DNA of 64,000 bases from Acorus gramineus (lineage: Eukaryota > Streptophyta > Magnoliopsida > Acorales > Acoraceae): assembly GCA_030737835.1 (NCBI GenBank), contig CM060847.1:17569979-17633978 (forward strand), given 5' to 3'. The notes beneath the pieces were generated by a model. It had not been told where the DNA came from, made no database searches, and worked only from the letters and a program-made list of their open reading frames with translations. This document shows, in pieces, positions 22,041 through 32,812 of this stretch (position 1 is its first letter; every line of letters starts with the position of its first letter). Made by a program: the position numbers and the translations under genes.

Positions 22041-23880
22041 AGTGTGTTTAGAGAATGGTATCAACAATCATCATGGTGGTGGTGAAGAAGAAGAGGATCT
22101 ACAAGATGACCTTTAGATTGCGGTAATAAATTATTTATCTTATCATTTTGTTACTTGAATTTTGGTAGCACTTACTATTACGTTGTTGTTGCTTCTAGGA
22201 TGATACATTTACTGATTACTTGGTCTACCTTCATCTGCATATATTTGATTTTGAATTAGGGATTTGCATTGATTTTTTATTTGTTATGTTCTACTTGTGA
22301 GCTTAGTAATACCTTTCTGGTAATATCAATTATTCAAACTTAGTAGATCTTTTAATTGGAGCATTAAGTTTATTTATTTGGCCTTTATTTTCTCTTTCTC
22401 AGTTCTTCATTATAGTTCTGTTGTTTAATGTTGTTATGCTATTGTTGATTTTCAATCTGCCTGTAATATAGTAATCTGTGTGTTTATTTTGATGTATATC
22501 AATGATGAATACTTACTGCATTTGACAATAGGCATGAATGATTTGATTATGTCAAAAGCCTCATATAAAATAAGAAGGAATCATGCTTGTTCATGGATTA
22601 AAAAGAGGTTTTAGCTCATTAACAGAGTTGAGGATTCATGTTTAAGGACTGATTGATAGCTTTGGCCTTCAACTTCATATTAACAGAGTTAAGGATTCAT
22701 GTTTAAGGCCTGATTGATAGCTTTGGCCTTCAACTACATTAATCTAGCAAGCTAACAAACAAGGGATGTAGAGAACACTTTATCATATTTTCTTCATTTG
22801 ACCTCCACTTTTGCTCAAGTTTTATTTACTTTTTAATATCATTTTAGATTCATTGAGTTGAGTAATGTCTGGATTAATTAAGGCCTACTTTAAAGCACTT
22901 TATGGGGAACATGCAAGTGAAGCATTCTTTGTGATGTTTGATGTTATCTAGTTTCATTTGTTGCTTTAGTACAAAAAAGTTATGTCTGTTTGTGGAACTA
23001 TCTAATACGGAAAATGAAATATAAAATTGTGGTATTCAACAAGAGTAATTCATTTACATGTAAAACTGTTTTATTGTTGTATTATTAATTGTAAAACATA
23101 TATAACTTAATGTAGCAGAAAACATGAATGAAATTTTAGTAAATATATGAAAAGTTGCATAAGAAAAGGGAGTCCAAGACTTGTATAGTTTATGATAAAT
23201 GTACATATTATTCAATTTGAAAATATCTGAATTTACTATAATATTTCTTATTTATGCTACTTTTTCCCCTTTAATTGTCATTTATTCATCCTCTTATTAA
23301 AGATTGAGGTATAATTTATCATATATTAGTCCTTTTGTTGCTAAATCTCTCCATATCTATGGTCCCTCACATGCTACAATTACTAAGGAGAATGATTTGA
23401 TTACTCTTATTGCGTGAAATCAATGTAATTCAATTATCTTCTTGAATTATTTTATGACATTTGACAAAAGATGACCAGCTAAATGAAGTTATACTATTCT
23501 ATTTTGTAGGTGAATTGATGATACATCTATCAAATGTGAAGTCATGAAGAGATGAAAAACTATTATTCTTATTTGTCTTGTAATGTTTTGTGTCGATTTG
23601 TATCTTTGTTATTTATGTATTGTGCAAAAAGAAAAAAAAAGAACAAAAAAAAAAAAAAAGCAAAAAAGGAAAAAAAGAAAAAAGAAAGAAAAAAGAGATT
23701 TGTGTGTGTTTAGAGGATGTTGTGAACAAGAAAATATTCCTAAGACTCTTATAGAGTTTTGTATCAGTTTTGTATTTTTTTTCTTTATTTATTGTGTCCG
23801 ACTGAAGCGTGTGAAAAAAAAGTTTTTTAAAAAAAGGAAGAGAGAATTGTGTGTGTTTAGAGGGATGGTTTAAACAAGAA
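22041..23880 (+). repeat. Intron-like block C (about 1.8 kb)
   Basis: Third tandem block, closely similar to B over its length: 22060 ATCAACAATCATCATGGTGG, 22440 TTGATTTTCAATCTGCC, 22543 GATTTGATTATGTC, 23458 CATTTGACAAAAGATGACC, 23695 TTGTGTGTGTTTAGAGGATG. A 70-bp stretch with AGGATTCATGTTTAAGG occurs twice (22620-22740). The lysine-rich frame at 23583-23873 is a by-product of the purine tracts. Confidence 0.75.
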
Positions 23881-24450
23881 AATGCTTATTCAATCTATCT
23901 CTCTATTGCTTGTATATGTTTATTATAGTCATTTTATTTTTCTATATCACTATTTTATTTGATTAGACATTTTACTGTTATATAGTTTTTAAACCTTGAA
24001 TTATAGGTCAGGTGTTACAATGGAGTGGCGTTTGCATTTGCACTCATCGATTGAATTATTTCTTGAGAATTTAAGTTTGGCATATATATATTGGGTCTGC
24101 TTAATGCAGACATCATAAATTTTTTTATTAGTTAATCACAAAAGAATTTGTTTTATGATAATGGAAATATGGTAAGATTGATGAGAAGTAAAACAAAAAA
24201 AAAATGAGAGGGTTAATTTCTTTTGGTGGTGGAGAGAGAGAGAGAGAGAGAGAGTTGGTGGAGGAGGGCAGGGCGGAGCGGGGGCGAAGAGCTGGCGGAG
24301 GGCCAGAGAGGGGGAGGGAGAAAAAGCATGAATTATAGTGTCTATGTGTCTCATGATGCATGAGAATTTCTTTCCTCGTCGCTATCCATTTTATAGTTGA
24401 TATTTGATATTATTTATTTTATATAAGATGGTCATTGTCATTTCTATGTA
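23881..24450 (+). repeat. Partial block with GA-rich and G-rich segment
   Basis: Continues the block family (GGTCAGGTGTTACAATGG at 24005; TGGTAAGATTGATGAGAAG at 24170), then a (GA)n run at 24232-24254 and a G-rich segment to ~24320. The part from 23830 to about 24310 recurs at 25990-26354 plus 29132-29220, where it is interrupted by the three-LTR element. The two frames on the minus strand are low-complexity. Confidence 0.65.
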
Positions 24451-24955
24451 TTACAACAATCCTGTAGGATCCTTCACTTGGTGTGAAGACAAGTTGCTAC
24501 AAGTATCCGCAAAATAAAAAGGAATGAGACGACGCTTCGTGCGAAGATAAGCTGCTATAACTAGGTGGACTGGATGCTTCGCCCCCACCTCTCCCCGACT
24601 TTGGTCTGATTGCATTACAGAGTGGTGTTTGGGGAAACAATGACGTACGTTCTCACAACCCACCATGTGCAGCTATGGAAGGCTATTTGGAAGCTCTCAA
24701 TATTTCCTAAGATTCAATTTTTTTGTGGCATTTGAATTGAGGACGAGAGTACCAACCAAAGATGTATTTATATTCAATTGGTATCCATGTGGAGGTTTCA
24801 TATCTCATGTGTGGCTCGGAGCCTGATATCAACGAGCTTGTGTGACTTTGCAGCGACATATTGGCAAGCAGCCGCAGTTTCACTCTAGCCATCGTCCCAT
24901 GTTTGGCAATGCAAGCAACCACTCATCATGCTTGGTGCAGGGATCACAACTCTAA
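24451..24955 (+). mobile_element. Degraded LINE fragment (RT zinc-binding region)
   Basis: Plus-strand reading around 24680-24810 gives LWKAIWKLSIFPKIQFF and, in a neighbouring frame, PTKDVFIFNWYPCGG. This matches the zf-RVT region (WKLKVPPKIQFFLWR...LPTKD) that follows reverse transcriptase in plant L1-type LINEs. It is frame-broken, short, and has no visible tail. Confidence 0.55.
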
Positions 24956-24956
24956 G

Positions 24957-25480
24957 TTTTTTTTTTTGCTGGGTAATTGATTTATATTGAAAAAAGGAAG
25001 AAAATGTACAGAGAAGGAAGGATTACAGAGAATATGAAAGGAGAAGTAGGCTTTTCAATGCCTATACCAAAATACAAATTAAAGACTAGAGACCTCCATT
25101 ACAAACTTGATGTGTTGCTGATTAACTTCTTCTCAACTGGACTTTACCCACTTTGTCGTCCGATAAGTGTTCAAGAAATTCATCGTTGAACTGCTCCGGG
25201 CGAATCCGTGTGACACCAATTTCAGACTGTGCTGCTGCAAGGTAATCAGCAGCATTGTTACCCTCTCTAAATACATGTGAGATTTTCCAGTTTTGCAATT
25301 GACTCACAAGATTATGGAGTTCCTGTAGATCTCTGAAAGAATACCATGGGATTGATCCCCTCCCTTGTGACCAAGCAATGGCTGTTGTAGAGTCACTCTC
25401 GCTCCATACCTTAGAGGGCCCATGCACTGATGCACAATACTTAGCTTTATATCAGCAACCACTCCTTTAAGCTCAAGCAA
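24957..25480 (-). mobile_element. LINE 3' end with RNase H domain and poly(A) tail
   Basis: On the minus strand a 101-codon frame (25427-25122) reads KVWSESDSTTAIAWSQGRG, then LQNWKISHVFREGNNAADYL, the C-terminal half of the RNase H domain of plant L1-type LINEs. The minus-strand end has a run of 11 A (T11 at 24957-24967 on the plus strand), the expected poly(A) tail of a LINE. The 5' part is missing beyond about 25480. It abuts the plus-strand LINE piece at 24955. Confidence 0.75.
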
Positions 25481-25489
25481 ATTGATTGA

Positions 25490-26354
25490 GGAGGCTCTTG
25501 TTCTCGCTGATAAAGTAATGTCTAGGACTCTTTAATGTTTTGTGTTGATTTGTATCTTTGTTATTTACTTAGAGATTTGTATGGATTTGCATTTTTGTTG
25601 TAGGCCCAGTAGGCAGCTGCTTAGGGCCTCACTCAAGGAAGGGCCCTCAAATGCTACAAGTATTGTGTGCAAGTGAAGAACGTGAAAAAAGAGTGTTGTT
25701 ACACTTAATTTTTTTTCTCAGTCCAAAACACAGTCCTATATACCACGTTAGAAATCCAGTGAAGCATATACCTCATTAAATGTTGTATATATCACATTAA
25801 ATATTTTCTTATACTCACTAAAAATGGGTTCATTCAACTCGAAACAGAGCGATATGTATCTTTTTATCAAAACATATACCTCATTAGATGATGTTTACTA
25901 TTTAAAAAAAAATGAAAACATATGAGGTCTGAGTTTTAGTTTGTGAATATGACTGAATCTAACATTTTTCGTGAAAAAAGTTTAAAAACAAAAAAAAACA
26001 AGAAGAGAGAATTGTGTGTGTTTAAAAGATGGTTTCAACAAGAAAATGCTTATCCGATCCATCTCTCTATTGATTGTATATCTTTATTATAGTTATTGGA
26101 GTTTTGCCATTATTTGGCTCTGGATGTTACTTTGGTCTTGTTTGATCAGAAATTTTTTATTATATATATATAGTTTTTAAACCTTGGATTATAGGTCAGG
26201 TATATATTACGGAAAATTTCTGTATTAATTAATCATGAAAGGATTTGTTATCTGGTAAATATGGTAAGATTGTTGAGAAGTAAAACAAGAAAAAATGGGA
26301 GGGGTTATCCCACCACCTAAAAACCCATCACTCATAAATATTTTTTGGTGGTGG
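25490..26354 (+). repeat. Further partial block of the downstream repeat
   Basis: Resumes the block family: GTCTAGGACTCTTTAATG at 25512, the TTGTGTGTGTTTAAAAGATGG module at 26000, and a close copy of 23830-24220 up to GGTGGTGGGGA at 26345-26357. A piece of the dispersed repeat DR lies within it at 25720-25940. No gene was seen. Confidence 0.6.
25720..25940 (-). repeat. 3' fragment of dispersed repeat DR, inverted
   Basis: In reverse complement it reads GGTATATGTTTTGATAAAAAG, GTTGAATGAACCCATTTTTAG and GAGGTATATGC. This matches the end regions of the DR copies at about 33500-33650 and 63410-63540. Confidence 0.55.
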
Positions 26355-26359
26355 GGAGA
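26355..26359. repeat. Left target duplication of the three-LTR element
   Basis: GGAGA here equals GGAGA at 29132-29136 after the last LTR. Confidence 0.75.
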
Positions 26360-26752
26360 TGAAAGATTTAGAAAGAAATCATTGTAGAATATTTTATTTT
26401 AAATCTGTCATCAAAATAAAGTTTTATGAGATTTTGTCATGTATTGATAAATCTCATTATTTAAAGTCATATTAATCACCTTTTATTGGTGAATTAGGAA
26501 TTTATGATTTTTAGGATCTTATGTTTTATTTTATTAAAATTTAATTATTGTCATTGTAATTGTGTCTTTACTATTTTTAGTAGAGTCATAATTCACATTA
26601 TGAATATGTATTTGATGTTTGTGGCCTATATAATGAGTGCCACCATATTTTGTAAAAAAAAAGTTTTTTATCAATAATATTTCGAATTTCCTGTATTTTT
26701 GGGCTTTCTTCCTTGTGGATTCAAGGAGCTTATGAGATCTCAACGCTGGTTA
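26360..26752 (+). repeat. LTR 1 of the three-LTR element
   Basis: Similar to 26755-27180 across its length; it is shorter near its right end, where a ~29-bp part seen in the other copies is lacking. Confidence 0.8.
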
Positions 26753-26754
26753 GG

Positions 26755-27180
26755 TGTTATGACAGATTTGAAAAGAAATCATTGCAGAATATTTGATTTC
26801 AAATCTGTCATAAAAATAAAGTTTTATGAGATTTTAACATGTATTGATAAATCTCATTATTTAAAGTCATATTAATCATCTTTTATTGGTGAATTAGGAA
26901 TTTAGGATTTTTAGGATCTTATGTTTTATTTTATTAAATTTTAATTATTGTCATTGTAATTGTGTCTTGATTATTTTTAGTAGAGTCATAATTCACATTA
27001 TGAATATGTATTTGATGTTTGTGGCCTATATAATGAGTGCCACCATATTTTGTAAAAAAAAAATTTTTATCAATAATATTTCGAATTTTCTCCCTTTTAG
27101 GGCTTTCTTCCTTGTGGATTCAAGGAGCTTATGAGATCTCAACGCTGGTTGGATCTTTTTATCAGTTTCACGCTGCGTTA
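26755..27180 (+). repeat. LTR 2 of the three-LTR element
   Basis: Starts TGTTATGACAGATTTG and ends CGCTGCGTTA, directly before GG and the primer-binding site. It contains the AATAAAG-type and CCTATATAATGAGTGCC elements shared by all three LTRs. Confidence 0.85.
26990..27045 (+). promoter_or_regulatory. LTR TATA-like region
   Basis: GTGGCCTATATAATGAGTGC, present in all three LTRs (about 26620, 27024, 28957), is the best candidate for the LTR TATA box. Confidence 0.45.
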
Positions 27181-27182
27181 GG

Positions 27183-27194
27183 TGGTATCAGAGC
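27183..27194 (+). other. Primer-binding site, initiator Met tRNA type
   Basis: TGGTATCAGAGC two bases after LTR 2 matches the 3' end of plant initiator methionine tRNA. Confidence 0.85.
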
Positions 27195-27209
27195 GAGGAT
27201 TCGCCTGGC

Positions 27210-28200
27210 TTCGATGACACATAGCCGTGTGGGAAACAACCATCCCATTGACGGTGATCGTGGGGTGCAGGAGCTGTTTCAGCCGTTGCAGGAGGACCAG
27301 AAGTCACTTCGGGAGGAGTTTCGTCAACAAACGCGGCAGACTCTTTATGAGGTGAAGGCTGGCGTGAATCTCAACACCGACAACAGACGACCTGGGAGTG
27401 ACAGGATGCACGCCGTGGGATTTGCCCGAGGCCAACCTGTTGCTTATAACGTTGTTCGACGATATTCTCATTATCTACCCGATTATGAGGATGACTCGGA
27501 TGATGAAGACGGTGAACTGTACGACTATCAGCTGAGAAAGCGGCACACGTACTACTACAATTATTTTTCAAAGGTGGACATCTCCTATTTCAACGGTGAT
27601 TTGCCAATCGATAAGTTCCTTGATTGGATCTTACAGATTGATAAATTCTTTGAGATAATGGAGGTGCGTGAAAAGGAGATGGTCAGATTGGTGGCGCTCC
27701 GACTCACGAGTAGTGCCGCTAATTGGTGGGACCACCTTCAAAGGACTAGACAACGACAAGGAAGAGCACCTATTCGAACATGGAGGAGAATGAGACAATT
27801 TCTCATGGATCGCTTCCTTCCTCTAGATTATGAACAACATTTGCTCTAATTGTACCATAATTGTCGCCAAGGTAATCGTTCTGTATTCGATTATACTGCT
27901 GAATTTTTAAAATTTTCGGGTCGATATAACCTTGCAGAGGCTAAGTTGCGACGAGTGGCCCATTATCTTAGTGGGTTGAGGCCATTAGTGCGAGATCATA
28001 TTGCTTCACAAGAGATTTACAGTCTGACGGAAGCAATCTCAGCGGCCGTAAGAGTGGAATCACAATTGGAGAGATCAATGGTGCACGTGGTGTCCAAAGG
28101 CTCTTCCATGATCAACCAGCTAGATGTTACATTAAGTCAAGATATTGTTGATGAATCGATGGAGAAGATCGAAGAAAGTCCACCAGAAAATTAGAAGAAT
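27210..28200 (+). pseudogene. Chromovirus-like gag region (fossil)
   Basis: After an N-terminal part with an acidic [16 protein letters not shown] stretch, the retrotransposon gag core is clear: [55 protein letters not shown], then YHNCRQGNRSVFDYTAEFL and VAHYLSGLRPLVRDHI. This is the normal order of a chromovirus gag. No zinc knuckle is seen downstream, unlike full-length relatives. It directly follows the primer-binding site. Confidence 0.8.
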
Positions 28201-28203
28201 CTA

Positions 28204-28674
28204 ATGACCGACCACCATGATCAACCTATAGTTGAATCAGAAATTGATGAGGACAGCACAAATAAAGAAGTGGAGGATGTTGTTCTCTTCGTTGAATTTG
28301 AAAAGATTATTGGAGGAGAACAAGAGAAGTCATTTTCTTATTTCTTAGTGGTGACACCAGAGATAGAAAAGCCCCTACAAACGTTCGTGTTGCAAACTGC
28401 ATGCCACATCAACATGAGCATTTTTTATACCATCGTCGACAACAATAATGATGGGGACATTGCGACGACCACAATAGTCGATTTGATTGAGAAAGAATTT
28501 AAAATCAAGAAGATGTCTCTCCTCTTGCCAAAGGTCAATATAAGGATGCATCAATTAAGATGGGAGGGAAATATCTTAATCTCTCATATTGGTGTATTTG
28601 ATTACATCAAATATCATCCTCCTGATCATCTAAGATCCTCTCATCTTAAACTCGAGGACGAGTTTTTTTTTTAA
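28204..28674 (+). pseudogene. Degraded protease-like C-terminal region (fossil)
   Basis: An open stretch of about 156 codons. A segment LQTACHINMSIFYTIVDNN followed by DLIEKEFKIK resembles the retropepsin part of chromoviruses (a C.I....C.VIIDSGS-type block followed by VEKL), but the D-[ST]-G active site is not recognisable. The end HLKLEDEFFF is like the short acidic end often found before the 3' LTR of such elements. The function is inferred from position and weak similarity. Confidence 0.5.
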
Positions 28675-28688
28675 GAAGAGGAGACTGA
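28673..28688 (+). other. Polypurine tract of the three-LTR element
   Basis: AAGAAGAGGAGACTGA lies immediately before the TG of LTR 3. Confidence 0.6.
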
Positions 28689-29131
28689 TGTAGGACAGAT
28701 TTGGAAAGAAATCATTGCAGAATATTTGATTTCAAATCTGTCATCAAAATAAAGTTTTATGAGATTTTGTCATGTATTGATAAATCTCATTATTTAAAGT
28801 CATATTAATCACCTTTTATTGGTGAATTAGGAATTTAGGATTTTTAGGATCTTATGTTTTATTTTATTAAAATTTAATTATTGTCATTGTAATTGTGTCT
28901 TTACTATTTTTAGTAGAGTCATAATTCACATTATGAATATGTATTTGATGTTTGTGGCCTATATAATGAGTGCCACCATATTTTGTAAAAAAAAACTTTT
29001 GATCAATAATATTTCGAATTTTCTCCTTTTTAGGGCTTTCTTCTTGTGGATTCAAGAATTCCTTGTGGATTCAAAGAGCTTATGAGATCTTAACGCTGAT
29101 TGGATCTTTTTACCAGTTTCACGCTATGTTA
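28689..29131 (+). repeat. LTR 3 of the three-LTR element
   Basis: Starts TGTAGGACAGATTTGG and ends TATGTTA before the target duplication GGAGA. It is slightly longer than LTR 2 because CCTTGTGGATTCAA is partly repeated near its end. Confidence 0.85.
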
Positions 29132-29810
29132 GGAGAGAAAAAATGAAAGAGAGAGTGGTTGGAGGAGGGCAGGGTGGAGCGGGGGCAAAGGGCAGGAGCC
29201 CAGGGTGGGGGGAGAGAGAGAGAAAAAGAGGCCAAAGCAAGGTTGGGGCGGGGGAGGAGGTGGGCGGGGTAACAACAACGTATTAGTAAACAAAAGTGCC
29301 ACCAAAATTCAAGTAACAGAAAATAAGAAAAAATAACTGAAATGACATCTCTTTGCAGAATTCGCTGTATATAAAAAAAAAAACAAAAAATTGTTCATAT
29401 CGTTGTGAAAACGGTGTGAAACAATGGGTAAACTCTTGTATATTTGAACACATAAAATTATCATTAACCAAACATAGAAACAATGTTTATGGAATTGAAA
29501 GGCATTCAAAAATATTTTCAAGATATTCACCTTTATTCAATGTTATAACTTATAACACACATAAAACCAATAATCATTCATCACGTGATCCTTGTTTCAA
29601 ATTCAATTCTGCATCGTTCAAAAATTTGCAATTTTTACATTAAGAATATACATTAGAATTCTGACCTTGGCCCTATGTTGAATCGTATCATTCATACTCC
29701 AAATTAGAAATGCATTTTTTTTCATTTGAGTAAACTAATTTTAATTCTTAAGTTAACTTGATAACAAGAGGAACTTATACAAAATTGGATAGCGGAAAAG
29801 TCTAAAGTTC
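29132..29810. other. Continuation of the interrupted block, then AT-rich spacer
   Basis: 29132-29220 continues the G-rich segment of the block (GGAGGAGGGCAGGGTGGAGC), matching 24262-24300. From about 29281 to 29810 the DNA is AT-rich with no gene or clear element boundary; the small frames there have no recognisable domain. Confidence 0.55.
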
Positions 29811-30190
29811 CGTTTGGGTAATGACATAAGATATTCTATGATAGATAACTATTCAAATATAAATAAAGAATAAGTCATTTTTTTTAGTTGTGTTTTTAGT
29901 TATTCTCTCATTCAGAAATGCAATAATAGAGTTTTGTTGTTTTGTTGATAACAAAGAATGAGATGTAAATCAAGATTTATAAAAAATAAAAAAATGATTT
30001 AACATGTAAATCATCTGATTTAATAGAGGTGATGATAGGTGATATGACTCTGGGCACCTTTATACCAGTGGAGTAGATTTGATGGAATAACACAATTGTA
30101 GGGGGACTCGGAATACAAATATCAATTTATTGTGACATGCTGTGCCATAGCTATACCACTTTTTTCCTTGCAAACAAATATTTGGATCTC
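29811..30190 (+). mobile_element. MITE, family M1 copy 2
   Basis: Begins CCGTTTGGGTAATGACATAAG and contains ACACAATTGTAGGGGGACTCG and ATACAAATATCAATTTATT, the family core. It ends near CTTGCAAACAAATATTTGG and is non-coding. Confidence 0.65.
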
Positions 30191-30224
30191 AAAACGACAA
30201 AAATAAATAAATAATTGATGGAGC

Positions 30225-31710
30225 CTTTTTTCCTTCTTTATTTTTACCTAGGAAAACCCAGGCAATTCTGTTATACAAAAAAGTTCAAGAGAACTATTAC
30301 AAAAAATGAGGAGAACCATCTCCCTGAGCAAAACATATACATTCATGTACGGTATCTATCATATATTCGTTGAACACATCCCCTGATGTGGTCATCCAGT
30401 AAGTATTCATTGAACTTAGAACTTTGTGTTCTTCTAGCAAATTTAGCTAAAGCATTAGGGGCTTGAACATGCTCCCTGTTAACTTTCACCACAAAAACAG
30501 GTTCCCCCGGTCGCATATTTTGCCTAATAGTCTGCAACATATCTTGAAATTGAGGGGGTCCAGGACAAGGTTGCAGACTTGCTGTAAAAAGTGAACCATC
30601 GCTTGACCTTTGACGCGCAAACTATATTCCCTGATGGATAGCCTCTCCTTCAGCACTCATTGGGGAAGTCCACAGCCAACTGAGGTATCCAGCCCCAACT
30701 ACTGAGAACGGTTGATCTTGAACAATAACATATCCCACTCCTGCGGCTTTAGAATAGGGATCAATGTCAGTTATAACATAAGTAACGTTGCTCCCTGAAT
30801 GAGAATATCATCTCACTTCCCGCATATTGATTATGCTGACAAATCTGAATATGCTGAACATGAGTCAGTTGAGGAGAATCCACATGCGCAATTAATCGAC
30901 AACATTCATCTGCCAAGCTTAAAGCCTTCCCTGCAATGATTCAATGATCATCCAAATTTCCTTTAAAAGCTTTCCTATTAAGTGCCTTCCATATCGACCA
31001 TAACATAGCCACAAATATTATCTGATTCGAATTCCATTTCTCCACAATTCAGGATGCAAAAGGTGATTCCAACTCGATTCCTGCCAGATACGCATAGGAG
31101 GATAACAAGATGAAGGAATTTATTTCCAACAATCCGCTGCAAATTGACAATCTGCAAATAGATGAAAAACAGTCTCCAAAGCCATTTCACACATGGGGCA
31201 AATGTATAATCCTATTGAATCCAGGTATACCCGAGTTGGCAACCTTGTCCACAACACCTTCCACATAAATAGCTTCAGCTTCGGCAAAACAGGGAGTTTC
31301 CGAACTTGCTTCCATCCATGATCTGCAACTCCACCACCTGAACAATGTCTCTAGTTTGGGGTCTTTCCACTCCAGACTCCTCCCAACACAACAGGAATCC
31401 TTGGTGTAGGTGATTCCAAAATCACCCGCACCCAATAAACTGAAAAAATAAGTTGTAAAACTGGAGTATTCCAAGTTCCATTAGAGACTACATCTGATAG
31501 ACGATAGTCTAAAGCAACAAATTCCATATTTAAAAAAGTAGGAATGCGTGAGGTATCTCCCAAATTAAATCAACCTTTGTCAACTCAGCTGGAATTTGAC
31601 GGATATGTTTGCGAATAAGAATAAGCCCCTTACACAGAGCCTTCCAAGCATGAGAACCCCTACCCCACGTATGGCGTGAGAAATAAGTCCAGAATAAGGA
31701 AGAATACAGA
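30225..31710 (-). mobile_element. LINE 3' fragment, L1 type, minus strand
   Basis: Minus-strand reading from 31710 down gives WGRGSHAWKALCKGLILIRK (end of RT), a zinc-binding region (RIIHLPHV near 31190; the following frame MKWLWRLFFIYLQIV overlaps the CPMC..ALETVFHLFADC region), and an RNase H end with VNREHVQAPNALAKFARR near 30440. The order RT end, zf-RVT, RNase H is that of plant L1 LINEs. The frames are broken many times. No long A tail was seen; T-rich sequence at 30226-30245 may be its remains. Confidence 0.75.
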
Positions 31711-31719
31711 AGAATAGTA

Positions 31720-32187
31720 AACAAAAATTATTTGTTTTGACAGAATAAATCCTGATAGTTATGTCTGGATAAGCTAGGATAAGGCCTATTAACTATTCTA
31801 AGAAAATGTTGGAATTGCTTATCAGGCCTTATCCATGCCAATGAATAAAAAAATCATTCTCTGTCATTTTAAAAAATTTATCTCACCTAACAGTCTCACA
31901 CATATTAAAAAAACTGTTACATCTATCAAATCAATCATACATTTCTCACATTATTCCCAGGGTATAGTTCTCATTTAAAAAGTCATAAACTCTTATTCAT
32001 CCCTTATCAACCATTTATCATCACTTTATCCAAGATTAATCAAATAATAAAAAAATCATTTTTATGTTTTCCAATAAAAATAACAGAAAATGTAACAAAA
32101 AAAATTTGTTTATTCAATCTGAATTGTTATCTATTCTAGTATAGCTATCAAGAGCGAATAATCCACTGTCACACCCTATACGAGGGG
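31720..32187 (-). mobile_element. Possible MITE sharing the end found at 10279
   Basis: The right end, in reverse complement, reads CCTCGTATAGGGTGTGACAG, then GATAGCTATACTAGAATAG, matching 10279 onward. AT-rich, non-coding interior. The left end is uncertain. Confidence 0.4.
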
Positions 32188-32812
32188 TAGGGGATAAAGG
32201 TATCTCCCATGAGTTGCCGTCCATTTATATTTGTGTGCAAAAAATGGCTCTATATAAGTACGGGACATAAGAAAGGGAAACGCTAACATACCCATATATA
32301 AAAGCATTTTGATATAAATTTTTTTTTTAATTTAAACGTATGTATTCATCTACTTAATTTTATTTTAATTTTTAATTTAAAATCTTTTCCATATTTTTTA
32401 TTCTTATTTTATAAGATATATTTATCTATTTATAAAAAAATAATTTTTTAACAAAAAAATCTCTTGATTGAAGAATTTTTTATTCTTTTTCTAAAGAAAA
32501 AAAAAAGTATTTTCCCCTTTGAATATGCTTTAGTTCTCCAATTTTTGCTATAATTTTTATTGCTTTGTTTTTGTTTTTTTGTTTATTTTTTATAATAAAA
32601 ACATAAGTTTTTTAAGTTTGTTATTCTTCATTTTTTATGAGATATTTTTATTTTAACCTTATAGAAAACAATTTTTTACATTCAATTTTTTTATAATGCA
32701 AATGTCTTAAGGCCTTCATTTTATAGATTGGTTGAGGACCCCATCTAAATTCACTAATCTCAATGCCGACCCTGTCTCTGGACATCAAATCGGCAAAGGC
32801 CCAGGCCTCTGT
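32188..32812. other. AT-rich spacer, no gene seen
   Basis: Long T- and A-rich runs without open frames of note or recognisable elements. Confidence 0.6.

Larger units (their letters stand above)
26360..29131 (+). mobile_element. Gag-only gypsy element with three LTRs (TR-GAG-like)
   Basis: Fossil element arranged LTR - LTR - primer site - gag/degraded protease - purine tract - LTR, flanked by a GGAGA duplication. There is no reverse transcriptase, RNase H or integrase. The gag core is chromovirus-like. This fits the class of non-autonomous elements that keep gag but borrow pol (TR-GAG). The coding part has a few breaks. The insertion interrupts a copy of the block at 24220-24310, so the uninterrupted version of the target is present 2 kb upstream. 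The first two LTRs are separated by only two bases (GG), the same two bases that separate an LTR from the primer site. Confidence 0.85.

Noticed and set aside
23583-23873. 96-codon lysine-rich frame
   Set aside because: It is created by two homopurine tracts joined by repeat sequence; the corresponding places in blocks A and B are not open.
29281-29643. Frames of 66-96 codons around 29283-29643
   Set aside because: AT-rich, no domain, and not supported by composition or neighbours.
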